Shown: in pieces, positions 36,027 to 43,732 of the stretch | Layout: each line of letters opens with the position of its first letter | How positions within the stretch are numbered: the stretch's first letter is position 1 | Assembly (NCBI GenBank): GCA_947630555.1 | Contig: CANRIA010000008.1 | Span: forward strand, 1 to 64,000 | Direction: 5' to 3' | Length of the DNA stretch: 64,000 nt | Source of the DNA: an uncultured Clostridia bacterium | GTDB taxonomy: Bacteria; Bacillota; Clostridia; Oscillospirales; Ruminococcaceae | The notes under the pieces: generated by a model | The model's input: only the letters and a program-made list of their open reading frames with translations | The model's database searches: none | What the model was told of the DNA's origin: nothing | Program-made: the position numbers and the translations under genes

Positions 36027-37325
36027 CTATATCAGCCCCTCAACGCTGAGCATATAACTGCAAAGAATATCTGTAAAACTTTGTGCGAAGCCTTCCAGCG
36101 CAATTTCTTTCTCGCTGCCGTCAGCCATATTTTTCAAAGCCGCTTTACCGCTCTCAAGTTCGTTGCTGCCGAGAACCATGCAAAATTTTGCGCCTATCTT
36201 GTTGGCGTACTTCATCTGCGCTTTAAGCCCTCTGCCGACTATATCATAATCGGCTTTTATGCCCATATCGCGAAGCTCCATAACCAGCTTCACCGTTTTT
36301 GATACAGCGGCATCATCAAGCGCGGCAATGAAAATATCGCAGCTATCAGGCTTTAAAAACTCGCAACCCTGCTTTTCCATAGTAAGAATAAGCCTTTCAA
36401 GACCCATACCAAAGCCCAGCGCAGGCACCGACTGCCCCGACAGCGTTTCTATAAGTCCGTCATATCTGCCGCCGCCGCACACAGTACCTTGCGCGCCTAT
36501 ATCGGTGGTTATAAACTCAAACACCGTTCTTGTGTAATAGTCAAGACCTCTGACTATCCTAGGGTCTACCTTATATTCAATACCCATATCGCTCAGCGTG
36601 CCTTTCAGCTTTTCAAAGTGCTCTTTGCAGTCATCGCACAGATAGTCTAAAATTATCGGCGCATTTTTTGATATTTCCGAGCATATCGGCGATTTGCAGT
36701 CAAGTATCCTCATAGGGTTGCGCTCCAGCCTGTCACGGCAGGTATCGCACAGCTGCTCTTTTCTGTCTGCAAAATACTCTTTCAGCGCGGCGTGATACTT
36801 TGCCCTGCATTCGGGGCAGCCTATAGAATTTATGTGCAGCTCGATATTTTTAAGCCCTGCCCTGTCTATAACGTTTTTCGCCAGCGCGATGAGGTCTGCA
36901 TCAGCAGCAGGTGAAGCAGTGCCCACAAGCTCACAGCCGAACTGGTGAAACTCCCTCAGCCTGCCTGACTGCGGTTTTTCGTGCCTGAAACATGATATAA
37001 CATAATAAACCTTTTGCGGAAAGCCCTCGTTGAGCACGCCGTTTTCTATCATAGCTCTTATTGCACCTGCCGTGCCTTCGGGACGAAGCGTAAACTGCGC
37101 ATCGCCCTTTGCGGTAACAGAATACATCTCTTTTTGCACAACGTCGGTGGTATCGCCCACAGAGCGCACAAAAAGAGCGGTATCTTCAAACGTGGGCATT
37201 CTTATTTCCTTAAAACCAAACATTTCTGCGGTCTCGCTTACTATCTTCTCAACGGTGTGCCACTTATACACCTCCGTCGGGGTTATATCCTGCGTTCCCT
37301 TTGGTCTTTTTACTACAAGATCCAT
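36027..37325 (-). CDS. hisS: Histidyl-tRNA synthetase
   Basis: 432 residues. Class II synthetase: motif 1 region RMPTFEDTALFVRSVGDTTDVV, motif 2 FRHEKPQSGRLREFHQFGCELVG, the HisA motif GLDYYTRTVFEF, and GGGRYDGL with motif 3 PALGFGMGLERL; a C-terminal anticodon-binding domain follows (about 330-425). CxxC pairs (PECRAKYH, CDTC) suggest a bound zinc, as in some clostridial HisRS. Charges tRNA-His. First gene after the T-box leader, which regulates the operon by uncharged tRNA. Confidence 0.96.
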   Translation of the reverse strand: MDLVVKRPKGTQDITPTEVYKWHTVEKIVSETAEMFGFKEIRMPTFEDTALFVRSVGDTTDVVQKEMYSVTAKGDAQFTLRPEGTAGAIRAMIENGVLNEGFPQKVYYVISCFRHEKPQSGRLREFHQFGCELVGTASPAADADLIALAKNVIDRAGLKNIELHINSIGCPECRAKYHAALKEYFADRKEQLCDTCRDRLERNPMRILDCKSPICSEISKNAPIILDYLCDDCKEHFEKLKGTLSDMGIEYKVDPRIVRGLDYYTRTVFEFITTDIGAQGTVCGGGRYDGLIETLSGQSVPALGFGMGLERLILTMEKQGCEFLKPDSCDIFIAALDDAAVSKTVKLVMELRDMGIKADYDIVGRGLKAQMKYANKIGAKFCMVLGSNELESGKAALKNMADGSEKEIALEGFAQSFTDILCSYMLSVEGLI

Positions 37326-37379
37326 AAATACATTCCTTTCTTATATTTTACTGCTAATGCTTTAACACGATAATATAAA

Positions 37380-37640
37380 AAACAAAAAGCGGTCATCCCA
37401 TAAGGGACGACCGTTGCCGTGTTGCCACCCTGTTTACTGCTTTGTTAAAATTTTCAAGCAGTCACTCTTTCCGTTTAACGCACGGAGCGCACGTCCGCCC
37501 TTATTATCAGGCGGCGGCTCGGCGGTGTCCTTCAAATCCTTACTGCGCAAGCGCTCGCACCAAACGCGCTCTCTCTGAAAAGCAGCAGCATGGTCTACTC
37601 TCCGCTTCAATGCCTTTGTTATATTAACTTAACGCAAAAC
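37380..37640 (-). promoter_or_regulatory. T-box riboswitch leader for hisS-orf-aspS
   Basis: On the minus strand the T-box sequence GGGTGGCAACACGG (37417-37430) precedes a terminator hairpin CGGTCGTCCC/GGGATGACCG (37390-37413) with CTTTTTGTTTTTT. Upstream is a long, structured stem I region with the AGAGAG and AAGGA-type elements of T-boxes. In the expected specifier position on the 3' side of stem I is GAAGGACACCGCC (around 37521-37533), so the specifier could be CAC (His) or the overlapping GAC (Asp). Uncharged tRNA pairing should prevent termination. The leader lies between the mgsA stop and hisS. Confidence 0.9.
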
Positions 37641-38045
37641 CTATCTTGACGGATTAACAAGATCACGCCAGTCAAGATCGCCTCTTTCAAGGGCGTGTAT
37701 CAAGGCTTCGGCAGTGGCAATGTTCGTCGCCACAGGTATGTTGTGTACGTCGCACAGCCGCAGCAGATCAGCTTCATTCGGTTCATTCGGCTTTGCAGAG
37801 ATAGGGTCTCTAAAGAACAAAAGCAGGTCTATTTCGTTGCAGGATATTTTTGCGGATATCTGCTGATCGCCGCCCTGTTTGCCGCTCATGTACTTGGTAA
37901 TTCTAAGACCCGTTGCCTCTGATACCTGCTTTCCGGTCGTTCCAGTTGCACAAAGATTATGCCTGTTAAGAACGCCGCAGTACGCGATACAAAACTGTAC
38001 CATAAGCTCTTTTTTGGTGTCATGCGCTATAAGTGCTATATTCAT
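37641..38045 (-). CDS. mgsA: Methylglyoxal synthase
   Basis: 134 residues, complete. Converts dihydroxyacetone phosphate to methylglyoxal and phosphate, a bypass that relieves phosphate stress when glycolysis is overloaded. Family motifs are seen: ALIAHDTKK (start), [26 protein letters not shown] with the catalytic Asp, and [16 protein letters not shown] lies ten bases before the ATG. Downstream of the MinD-like gene by 81 bases and directly before the T-box leader. Confidence 0.95.
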   Translation of the reverse strand: MNIALIAHDTKKELMVQFCIAYCGVLNRHNLCATGTTGKQVSEATGLRITKYMSGKQGGDQQISAKISCNEIDLLLFFRDPISAKPNEPNEADLLRLCDVHNIPVATNIATAEALIHALERGDLDWRDLVNPSR

Positions 38046-38126
38046 CGGAGTTTATCTCCTTTCATGTTGTTTTATAGTGCCGGCTGCGTATGAAATTATA
38101 AAGTCTTTGCTGTTTATCTCAATGCC

Positions 38127-38867
38127 TTACGACATCTTGATCTGAATAGGTATATGCTCGCCCTTTATTCTTCTTGAAATGGCTGAGAACGCCAAGAAGC
38201 CCATAGAGCTTGAAGAAAGCGGTGCGCCCTTGCCCGTTGCAAGAGGTATTGCGCTGTCCTCAGGTATAACGCCGAGCAGCTGAACGCCTACGGTATCTAT
38301 AATAGCATCAAGGTCGCTCATGAACTCATACTCGAACACGCGCTTGTTTGCCTTGTTTATAACAAGTCTCTGCTTCTGGTTGCCCCTCTTGTAAAACTCG
38401 TCCGACATCATCTGCGCATCTCTCACGCACACGGGGTCGGGGGTCGTTACGATAAGTATAAGGTCGGAGTTCGTAACTATATCGAATACGCTTCCGTTTA
38501 TACCTGCCGAGGTATCTATTATGATATACTCAAAATACTTTCTCATCTCGGTGGTGATCTTTTCAATATCCTCCGCTTTAAGCTGAACGAACGGGTCGGC
38601 AGGCGCACACAGAACACTGAGGTTAGATGCCAGCTTTACCGTGGTGGTCGCTTTATATACGTCGCAGGTGCCTGCAAGAACGTCGCCGAGGTCGTAAGGA
38701 ATATTACCCTGCATACCAAGCATTATATCCATACATCTCAGACCGAAGTCGAGCTCTATGATAAGAGTTCTGTTGCCCTGCTTTGCAAGAGCATAACCAA
38801 GACATGCGCTGATAGAAGATTTTCCCGTTCCGCCCTTACCGGACGTTACCGCAATAATTTTTGACAT
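38127..38867 (-). CDS. minD: MinD/ParA-family ATPase
   Basis: 246 residues from ATG 38867. The deviant Walker A is SGKGGTGKSS (about 9-18), the Asp of Walker A' is in LIIELDFGLRCMDIMLGM and Walker B lies in YIIIDTSAG. This is the P-loop switch ATPase that positions cell division or other complexes on the membrane. The last residues (RRIKGEHIPIQIKMS) could form a short membrane-targeting helix but are less amphipathic than in typical MinD. minC and minE are not adjacent, so an orphan MinD-like or FlhG-like role is also possible. Confidence 0.75.
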   Translation of the reverse strand: MSKIIAVTSGKGGTGKSSISACLGYALAKQGNRTLIIELDFGLRCMDIMLGMQGNIPYDLGDVLAGTCDVYKATTTVKLASNLSVLCAPADPFVQLKAEDIEKITTEMRKYFEYIIIDTSAGINGSVFDIVTNSDLILIVTTPDPVCVRDAQMMSDEFYKRGNQKQRLVINKANKRVFEYEFMSDLDAIIDTVGVQLLGVIPEDSAIPLATGKGAPLSSSSMGFLAFSAISRRIKGEHIPIQIKMS

Positions 38868-38940
38868 AGAATAACTGCTCCTTTCAAGTGACATTTATAG
38901 AATTCAAAAATTTGATTTACAAAAACAGATGTCTTATTCT

Positions 38941-38968
38941 ATTTTATCATATTTTATAGAATTGTCAA
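38941..38968 (-). promoter_or_regulatory. Promoter of minD-like gene
   Basis: Minus strand TTGACA (38963-38968), 16 bases, TAAAAT (38941-38946). Confidence 0.6.
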
Positions 38969-39253
38969 AGATAAAATCAGATATTTTTTTAACATTGTTA
39001 CTTAGCATAATTTATTCGGTCGGCAATTGTAAATTTTGCACAATAAATTTATGAACAAACCGTTACATTTTAATTGTTTGTTAAAACATACATTTCTTCG
39101 GATATAAATCGTAATTTCTTTTCATATAAAAAACATATTCCGAAATATAACAAATATATTTTGTGCCGCACCTAAAGGTAGTATGCCATGATATTATTAT
39201 AGCACAAAGCCTTCGCTTTTTCAAGAGCAAATCTTAAAATATTCTGAAAACAA

Positions 39254-39282
39254 TTGCATTATAACGGCTGTGGTGATATAAT
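39254..39282 (+). promoter_or_regulatory. Promoter of YdcF-like gene
   Basis: TTGCAT (39254-39259), 17 bases, TATAAT (39277-39282). Confidence 0.7.
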
Positions 39283-39321
39283 AAACATATTACAACAAGA
39301 CATAATGCAGGAGAAAACAAA

Positions 39322-40089
39322 ATGAAAATACTTACCATAGCCAAATTTTTGCTTGCCGCCGCTGAGGCTTTTATGCTGGCGGTGTTCATACTTCCGATAA
39401 CGCGAGGCATACTAAACGCCGGCAACGCTTTCGGCATACTGCTGTGCACTGCCGCCCTTGCCTGCACCGTAGGCTGGGGAAAACTGCACTCGCTGCCCTT
39501 TTGGCACACACGCGCAGGGAAAATAATACTTTGCTGCATTGCGGTGCTTATTGTAATTGCCGTGGCATACGCTGTATTTTTATCGGTAATGATGGCAAAC
39601 GCATATAACTCGCGCCCCGAAAAGCCGAATGTTGTGGTAGTTTTGGGCTGCGGCGTAAGGGGCACGCGCCCCACGCAGATGCTAACCTATCGCCTTGATG
39701 CGGCATACGACTACCTTATAGAAAACGACGGCGTTATGTGCGTTGTTTCGGGCGGTCAGGGCAGAGGCGAGGATATTTCCGAAGCAGAGGCAATGAAGAG
39801 ATACCTTATAGAAAAGGGTCTGCCGGAGGAGCGCATTATCACTGAAGACCGCTCGACCTCTACAGAGGAAAACCTTTCATACACCGCCGAGATACTGAAA
39901 GAAATGGGCTTGCCGCTTGATATTACTATAGTCTCCGACGGCTATCACCAGTACAGGGCATCTTTGATAGCGCGCGACTGCGGCTATGAAAATGTATACT
40001 CGATAAGCGGCTTTACAAGGCTTTATCTTCTTCCGACATACTGGCTGCGCGAATGGCTGGCTCTGACGGCGTACTATATTCTAGGATAG
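39322..40089 (+). CDS. YdcF/SanA-family (DUF218) membrane protein
   Basis: 255 residues. Three N-terminal hydrophobic segments (about 5-25, 28-50 and 68-90) are followed by a DUF218 domain: NVVVVLGCGVRGTRPTQMLTYRLDAA, VVSGGQGRGEDISEAEAMKRYL, RIITEDRSTSTEENL and IVSDGYHQYRASLIAR. The family (E. coli YdcF, SanA, ElyC) is tied to envelope integrity; its chemistry is poorly defined. AGGAG lies upstream of ATG 39322, and its own promoter suggests a single-gene transcript. Possibly extracytoplasmic after the third helix. Confidence 0.88.
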   Translation: MKILTIAKFLLAAAEAFMLAVFILPITRGILNAGNAFGILLCTAALACTVGWGKLHSLPFWHTRAGKIILCCIAVLIVIAVAYAVFLSVMMANAYNSRPEKPNVVVVLGCGVRGTRPTQMLTYRLDAAYDYLIENDGVMCVVSGGQGRGEDISEAEAMKRYLIEKGLPEERIITEDRSTSTEENLSYTAEILKEMGLPLDITIVSDGYHQYRASLIARDCGYENVYSISGFTRLYLLPTYWLREWLALTAYYILG

Positions 40090-40129
40090 CTATAAATAAA
40101 ATCTATACTTCTCTATAGAAAATTTGAAT

Positions 40130-40158
40130 TTGACATATCGCTTTTGTTGGTATATAAT
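40130..40158 (+). promoter_or_regulatory. Consensus promoter of the metY leader
   Basis: TTGACA (40130-40135), 17 bases, TATAAT (40153-40158): a perfect sigma-A match. Confidence 0.85.
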
Positions 40159-40171
40159 AAAAGCATACCAA
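40147..40171. promoter_or_regulatory. Inverted-repeat operator overlapping the metY -10 box
   Basis: TTGGTAT (40147-40153) and ATACCAA (40165-40171) are exact inverted repeats 11 bases apart, overlapping the -10 element and start site. The placement fits a repressor. Known sulfur genes in Firmicutes are often repressed by Rrf2-family CymR, but the identity of the regulator here is inference. Confidence 0.65.
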
Positions 40172-40197
40172 ACAGATAGGTTTAGGAGGTTATACAA

Positions 40198-40236
40198 ATG
40201 AAAGCAAATTTACAAAGAAGATACTGTCGAATGTGA
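40198..40236 (+). CDS. Candidate 12-residue leader peptide upstream of metY
   Basis: ATG at 40198 with AGGAGG well spaced upstream, encoding MKANLQRRYCRM then TGA. It lies in the transcript leader, about 80 bases before the metY start. A Cys and a Met near its end would make its translation sensitive to the sulfur amino acids, a pattern used in attenuation; this is inference. No clear terminator stem was found just downstream, so control could instead act on metY translation. Confidence 0.5.
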   Translation: MKANLQRRYCRM

Positions 40237-40314
40237 CCGCAGTTTACACCAGTTCGACGACAATACGACACATTCAACAATACATAAAATACATAATGTA
40301 AAGGAGTAATTATC

Positions 40315-41601
40315 ATGTCAAAATACAGATTTGAAACCATACAGCTTCATGCAGGTCAGGAGAGCGCCGACCCCGTTACCGATGCGCGCGCAGTTCCTAT
40401 ATACGCAAGTTCTTCATACGTTTTTCATAACTCTCAGCACGCTGCCGACCGTTTTGCGCTGCGCGATGCAGGCAACATTTACGGCAGGCTGACAAACCCC
40501 ACGCAGGACGTTTTTGAGCAGAGAATTGCGGCTCTTGAGGGCGGCGTTGCGGCACTGGGTCTTGCCTCGGGCGCGGCGGCTATAACATACGCGATACAGG
40601 CTCTTGCCAAGTCGGGCGAAAATGTGGTAGCTTCAAAAACCATATACGGCGGAACATACAATCTGCTGGCGCACACCCTGCCGCTAAGCAGCAACATAAC
40701 GGCAACGTTTGTTGACCCGACAGTTGAGGGCTCATTTGAGGCGGCTATAAACGACAAAACGAAAGCGATATTTATTGAAACGCTGGGCAACCCAAATTCA
40801 AACGCTATTGACATTGAAAAGATAGCCGGTATTGCTCATGCGCACGGCATACCGCTTGTTGTTGACAACACTTTTGCCACGCCTTATCTTGTAAGACCTA
40901 TAGAATACGGCGCTGACATAGTGGTACACAGCGCGACAAAGTTTATAGGCGGTCACGGCACTGCTATAGGCGGCGTTATAATTGACGGCGGCAAGTTTGA
41001 CTGGAAAAAGTCGGGCGCATATCCGTGGATATCGCAGCCGAACCCTTCTTACCACGGTGTAAGCTTTGCAGATGCCGTTGGCGCTGCCGCATACGTTACC
41101 TACATAAGGGCAATACTTCTGAGGGATACAGGCGCAACGCTTTCGCCGTTCCACGCGTTTATATTCCTGCAAGGGCTTGAAACGCTCTCGCTGCGAGTTG
41201 AAAGGCACGTTGAAAACGCTCTGAAGATAGTGAAGTACCTCAGCGAGCACCCACAGGTAGAGGCTGTTCATCACCCCTCTCTGCCGAGCGAAGAAAGCCA
41301 TGAAGTTTACAAAAAATACTTCCCGAACGGCGGCGGCTCTATCTTCACATTCGAGATAAAGGGCAGTGAGGACGATGCGAAAAAGTTTATTGACAACCTG
41401 GAGATCTTCTCTTTGCTTGCGAACGTTGCAGATGTGAAATCGCTTGTGATACACCCTGCATCTACCACCCATTCGCAGCTTAGCGAGGAAGAGCTTCTCG
41501 ACCAGGGCATAAAGCCCAACACTATACGCCTGTCTATCGGCACCGAGAACGTTCTTGACCTTATAGATGCGCTTGACAAAGCATTCGCGGCAGTTAAGTA
41601 A
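40315..41601 (+). CDS. metY: O-acetylhomoserine sulfhydrylase (Cys/Met PLP enzyme)
   Basis: 428 residues. PLP-dependent enzyme joining O-acetylhomoserine with sulfide to homocysteine. Family features are present: ETIQLHAGQ start, YGRLTNPTQDVFEQRIAALEGG, SGAAAITYAI, the PLP Lys in VVHSATKFIGGHGT, and SIGTENVLDLIDAL at the C-terminus. Its long insertion around FDWKKSGAYPWISQPNPSYHG is typical of MetY rather than of MetB/MetC. TAAAGGAG precedes the ATG. Likely controlled by the operator and leader upstream. Monocistronic with a terminator. Confidence 0.93.
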   Translation: MSKYRFETIQLHAGQESADPVTDARAVPIYASSSYVFHNSQHAADRFALRDAGNIYGRLTNPTQDVFEQRIAALEGGVAALGLASGAAAITYAIQALAKSGENVVASKTIYGGTYNLLAHTLPLSSNITATFVDPTVEGSFEAAINDKTKAIFIETLGNPNSNAIDIEKIAGIAHAHGIPLVVDNTFATPYLVRPIEYGADIVVHSATKFIGGHGTAIGGVIIDGGKFDWKKSGAYPWISQPNPSYHGVSFADAVGAAAYVTYIRAILLRDTGATLSPFHAFIFLQGLETLSLRVERHVENALKIVKYLSEHPQVEAVHHPSLPSEESHEVYKKYFPNGGGSIFTFEIKGSEDDAKKFIDNLEIFSLLANVADVKSLVIHPASTTHSQLSEEELLDQGIKPNTIRLSIGTENVLDLIDALDKAFAAVK

Positions 41602-41626
41602 GCCTCCATAATATGCACACATAACA

Positions 41627-41660
41627 AAATATCCATACTCCAAAAGTATGGATATTTTTG
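41627..41660 (+). terminator. Terminator after metY (probably bidirectional)
   Basis: AAATATCCATACT/AGTATGGATATTT, 13-bp stem with a five-base loop; A and T tracts lie on the two sides, so it can serve the convergent SHOCT gene as well. Confidence 0.85.
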
Positions 41661-41672
41661 CGTTTGTGAATT

Positions 41673-42257
41673 TTAAATAAGCTCCAGAAGTTCAGCCTTT
41701 TTGTCGTCAAACTCTTTTTGGGTGATAAGACCTTTTTCAAGCATTGATTTCAGATTTTCAAGGTCTTTCATAACTTCCTCACTGTAAGATTCGTTTGCTG
41801 CAGATGCCAAAATCTCTGCCTGTGCGGCTTTTGACTGCAAAAAATGCTTCATCTCAAACGGATAGATGAGCGGCTTTTTGCGAATAAACATTATTGTATC
41901 AACAACCAGCAGCACTCCGCCGGCCATACCAAATGCTATATACACCATAGCCGTCACCAAAAATGATATAACAAGGTCAGCAGGAAACAGCGGTATAATT
42001 CTCATACAAGTCTTGAAAGTGTTTACGAGATAATGCACAGAGTGTGCAATACCCAGCGGAATTCCGCCGAACATAATACTGCCAAAAAGCAGCATCTGAA
42101 TGTCCCCCTCTCCTCTTATAAGGTCGATAATGCTCAGCAGTTCTAAAAGCGCCGCAACTCCCCAGCCGAGAAACATCAGCAGTTTTCTTATATTTGCGTG
42201 AAATTTGTAGGATTTTTGCGCCGATGGCGGCAGGCTCTCATAAGTCAGTTTTTCCAT
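41673..42257 (-). CDS. Membrane protein with C-terminal SHOCT domain
   Basis: 194 residues. Several hydrophobic segments (about 26-45, 56-75 and 93-125) are followed by a charged linker and a C-terminal SHOCT motif (LENLKSMLEKGLITQKEFDDKKAELLE), a short domain thought to mediate oligomerisation. ATG 42257 has GGAGG upstream. Its promoter has repeats in the spacer and next to the -10, and the divergent XRE gene at 42383 is the obvious candidate repressor. Function unknown. Confidence 0.75.
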   Translation of the reverse strand: MEKLTYESLPPSAQKSYKFHANIRKLLMFLGWGVAALLELLSIIDLIRGEGDIQMLLFGSIMFGGIPLGIAHSVHYLVNTFKTCMRIIPLFPADLVISFLVTAMVYIAFGMAGGVLLVVDTIMFIRKKPLIYPFEMKHFLQSKAAQAEILASAANESYSEEVMKDLENLKSMLEKGLITQKEFDDKKAELLELI

Positions 42258-42288
42258 TAATATACCTCCATTTAATATTAAAATTGTT

Positions 42289-42330
42289 TAGGACAAAATG
42301 TCTAATAATATTATATGCCATATTGTCCTA
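42289..42330. promoter_or_regulatory. Paired TAGGACAA operator in the SHOCT/XRE divergent region
   Basis: TAGGACAA (42289-42296) and its exact inverted copy TTGTCCTA (42323-42330). The latter lies within the spacer of the SHOCT promoter and the former just downstream of its -10 box. Likely binding sites for the divergent XRE protein (inference). Confidence 0.65.
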
Positions 42331-42338
42331 TTTGTCAA
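42310..42338 (-). promoter_or_regulatory. Promoter of SHOCT-protein gene
   Basis: Minus strand TTGACA (42333-42338), 17 bases, TATAAT (42310-42315). Confidence 0.8.
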
Positions 42339-42382
42339 GTCTTTTTTTCTAAATAATGTATCATAATAGACAGGTGATAAAA

Positions 42383-42622
42383 ATGTATGTTCGCATAAGG
42401 CAATTGCGTGAAGACAACGATATGACACAGCAAACTGTGGCTGATTATCTTTACTGCGATCAGTCGCTTTATTCAAAGTATGAGCGCGGCATAAGAGAGC
42501 TGCCTGTAGGTATTCTGATGAAGCTGGCAAAGCTTTACGGAACCAGCACGGATTATATCCTAGGGCTTACAGATGTAAAAGAGCCGTATAAAAAATCATC
42601 GAAAAAACACATTGAGCACTGA
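42383..42622 (+). CDS. Small XRE-family regulator
   Basis: 79 residues from ATG 42383 (an upstream ATG at 42356 lacks a ribosome site; AGGTGAT precedes the chosen one). A single helix-turn-helix domain fills most of it: IRQLREDNDMTQQTVADYL ... QSLYSKYERGIRELPVGILMKLAKLY. It is divergent from the SHOCT membrane protein with shared inverted repeats between, so it probably controls both. The stop codon lies inside a short AGCACTGAT tandem repeat. Confidence 0.85.
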   Translation: MYVRIRQLREDNDMTQQTVADYLYCDQSLYSKYERGIRELPVGILMKLAKLYGTSTDYILGLTDVKEPYKKSSKKHIEH

Positions 42623-42641
42623 TAGCACTGATAGCACTGAT
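42615..42641 (+). repeat. Three perfect copies of AGCACTGAT
   Basis: A 9-base unit repeated three times across the XRE stop codon (TGA 42620-42622). Because a stop lies in each unit in this frame, copy-number change would not extend the protein. Confidence 0.9.
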
Positions 42642-42662
42642 GTAAAATTATAAAATGAAAAT

Positions 42663-42689
42663 GCCCTGCCGACATTATGCCGACAGGGC
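42663..42689 (-). terminator. Terminator after rpsI
   Basis: GCCCTGTCGGC/GCCGACAGGGC-type stem (GCCCTG core, about 11 bp) with an ATTAT loop, followed on the minus strand by ATTTTCATTTT. Confidence 0.8.
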
Positions 42690-42704
42690 GATTTGTTTGT
42701 GAAA

Positions 42705-43106
42705 TTATCTCTTTGAGAACTGCGGAGCGCGGCGTGCGGCTTTCAGACCGTACTTCTTTCTTTCCTTCATTCTCGGGTCACGGGTGAGGTAGCCTGCTTT
42801 CTTAAGCTCGGGACGAAGCTCTGCGTTGAACTGGAGCAGCGCTCTTGCTATACCGTGTCTTATAGCGCCTGCCTGACCTGTAACTCCTCCGCCGGTAACG
42901 GTACAAACAACGTCGAGGTTTTCAAGATTGTTTGTAAGGCTTAAAGGCTGACGAACGATGAGTTTCAGGGTCTCAAGACCGAAATACTCGTCAATTCCTC
43001 TGCCGTTTATGGTAATGTTGCCTGAGCCGGGGTAAAGTCTTACTCTTGCTACGGAATGTTTTCTTCTTCCTGTGCCGTAATAAAAAGGTGTTTTAGGTTC
43101 GTACAT
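42705..43106 (-). CDS. rpsI: 30S ribosomal protein S9
   Basis: 133 residues, complete. [19 protein letters not shown] at the start, RPLSLT and [19 protein letters not shown] in the middle, and the basic tail [24 protein letters not shown] that reaches the P-site tRNA. Second gene of the usual rplM-rpsI pair, 17 bases after rplM. Confidence 0.97.
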   Translation of the reverse strand: MYEPKTPFYYGTGRRKHSVARVRLYPGSGNITINGRGIDEYFGLETLKLIVRQPLSLTNNLENLDVVCTVTGGGVTGQAGAIRHGIARALLQFNAELRPELKKAGYLTRDPRMKERKKYGLKAARRAPQFSKR

Positions 43107-43123
43107 ATTCTACTGCTCCTTTC

Positions 43124-43552
43124 TTACAGTTCGCACTTAATGGGGTTTCTTGAAGCCTGATTGTGTTCAGCGCCCTTGAATACCCTAAGGCGTGTTGCGG
43201 CCTTACGACCGAGCGTGTTGTTGGGGAGCATACCTGTTACGGCAAGAGTCATAGCCTTGTCGGATCTCTCCGCCATCAGCCTGGAATACTTGATCTCTTT
43301 CAGACCGCCTATCCAGCCGGTGTGCCATCTGTAGGCTTTCTTTTCCAGCTTCTTACCGGTCAGAACTGCCTTATCTGTGTTAATGATGATAACGTAATCA
43401 CCGCAGTCCGCGTGGGGAGCATAGGTGGGCTTATTCTTTCCTCTGAGGATAGATGCAGCCTTTGCTGCCACTCTGCCGAGGGGCACTCCGTCAGCGTCGA
43501 TGATATACCATGTGCGTTTGATGTCGCTTGTCTTAGGCATATAAGTTGACAT
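43124..43552 (-). CDS. rplM: 50S ribosomal protein L13
   Basis: 142 residues from ATG 43552, which has ACGGAGG upstream; longer in-frame starts lack a site and run into the leader. Typical L13: WYIIDADGVPLGRVAAKAASILRGKNKPTYAPHADCGDYVIIINTDK and GMLPNNTLGRKAATRLRVFKG. Early-assembly 50S protein. It has a consensus promoter about 100 bases upstream and a structured leader of about 70 bases. Confidence 0.97.
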   Translation of the reverse strand: MSTYMPKTSDIKRTWYIIDADGVPLGRVAAKAASILRGKNKPTYAPHADCGDYVIIINTDKAVLTGKKLEKKAYRWHTGWIGGLKEIKYSRLMAERSDKAMTLAVTGMLPNNTLGRKAATRLRVFKGAEHNQASRNPIKCEL

Positions 43553-43625
43553 ATAGTTTTTCCTCCGTTTTGAATTTTTCTCGTTACGCCTGCCGTCAGC
43601 ATACGTCAGGTCGTGCGAAGCAACA
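43553..43625 (-). ncRNA. Candidate L13 autoregulatory leader
   Basis: The transcript between the promoter's predicted start and rplM holds a possible stem-loop region (CCTGACG ... CGGCAGG part with GCGTAACGAG). Firmicutes carry an L13 leader that binds L13 (Rfam L13_leader) at this position. Size and place match; I cannot verify the consensus by eye. Confidence 0.45.
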
Positions 43626-43631
43626 TTACCT

Positions 43632-43660
43632 ATTATATATGCCTTTTTACGATTTGTCAA
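43632..43660 (-). promoter_or_regulatory. Promoter of rplM-rpsI
   Basis: Minus strand TTGACA (43655-43660), 17 bases, TATAAT (43632-43637). Confidence 0.8.
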
Positions 43661-43732
43661 TATGCATTTTGCCGAATTTTTAATTTATATCTTGCACACG
43701 CTTGAAATCTCTCTGTTTTTCTTTAATTCTCT

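Larger units (their letters stand above)
38895..39321. other. AT-rich intergenic region with two divergent promoters, no gene seen
   Basis: No convincing reading frame. It holds the minD promoter (38941-38968), the YdcF-like gene promoter (39254-39282) and otherwise AT-rich sequence with short palindromes. Nothing else I can support. Confidence 0.6.

Noticed and set aside
40798..41643. 281-codon frame antisense to metY
   Set aside because: metY is certain; the opposite frame crosses the terminator hairpin and lacks any domain.
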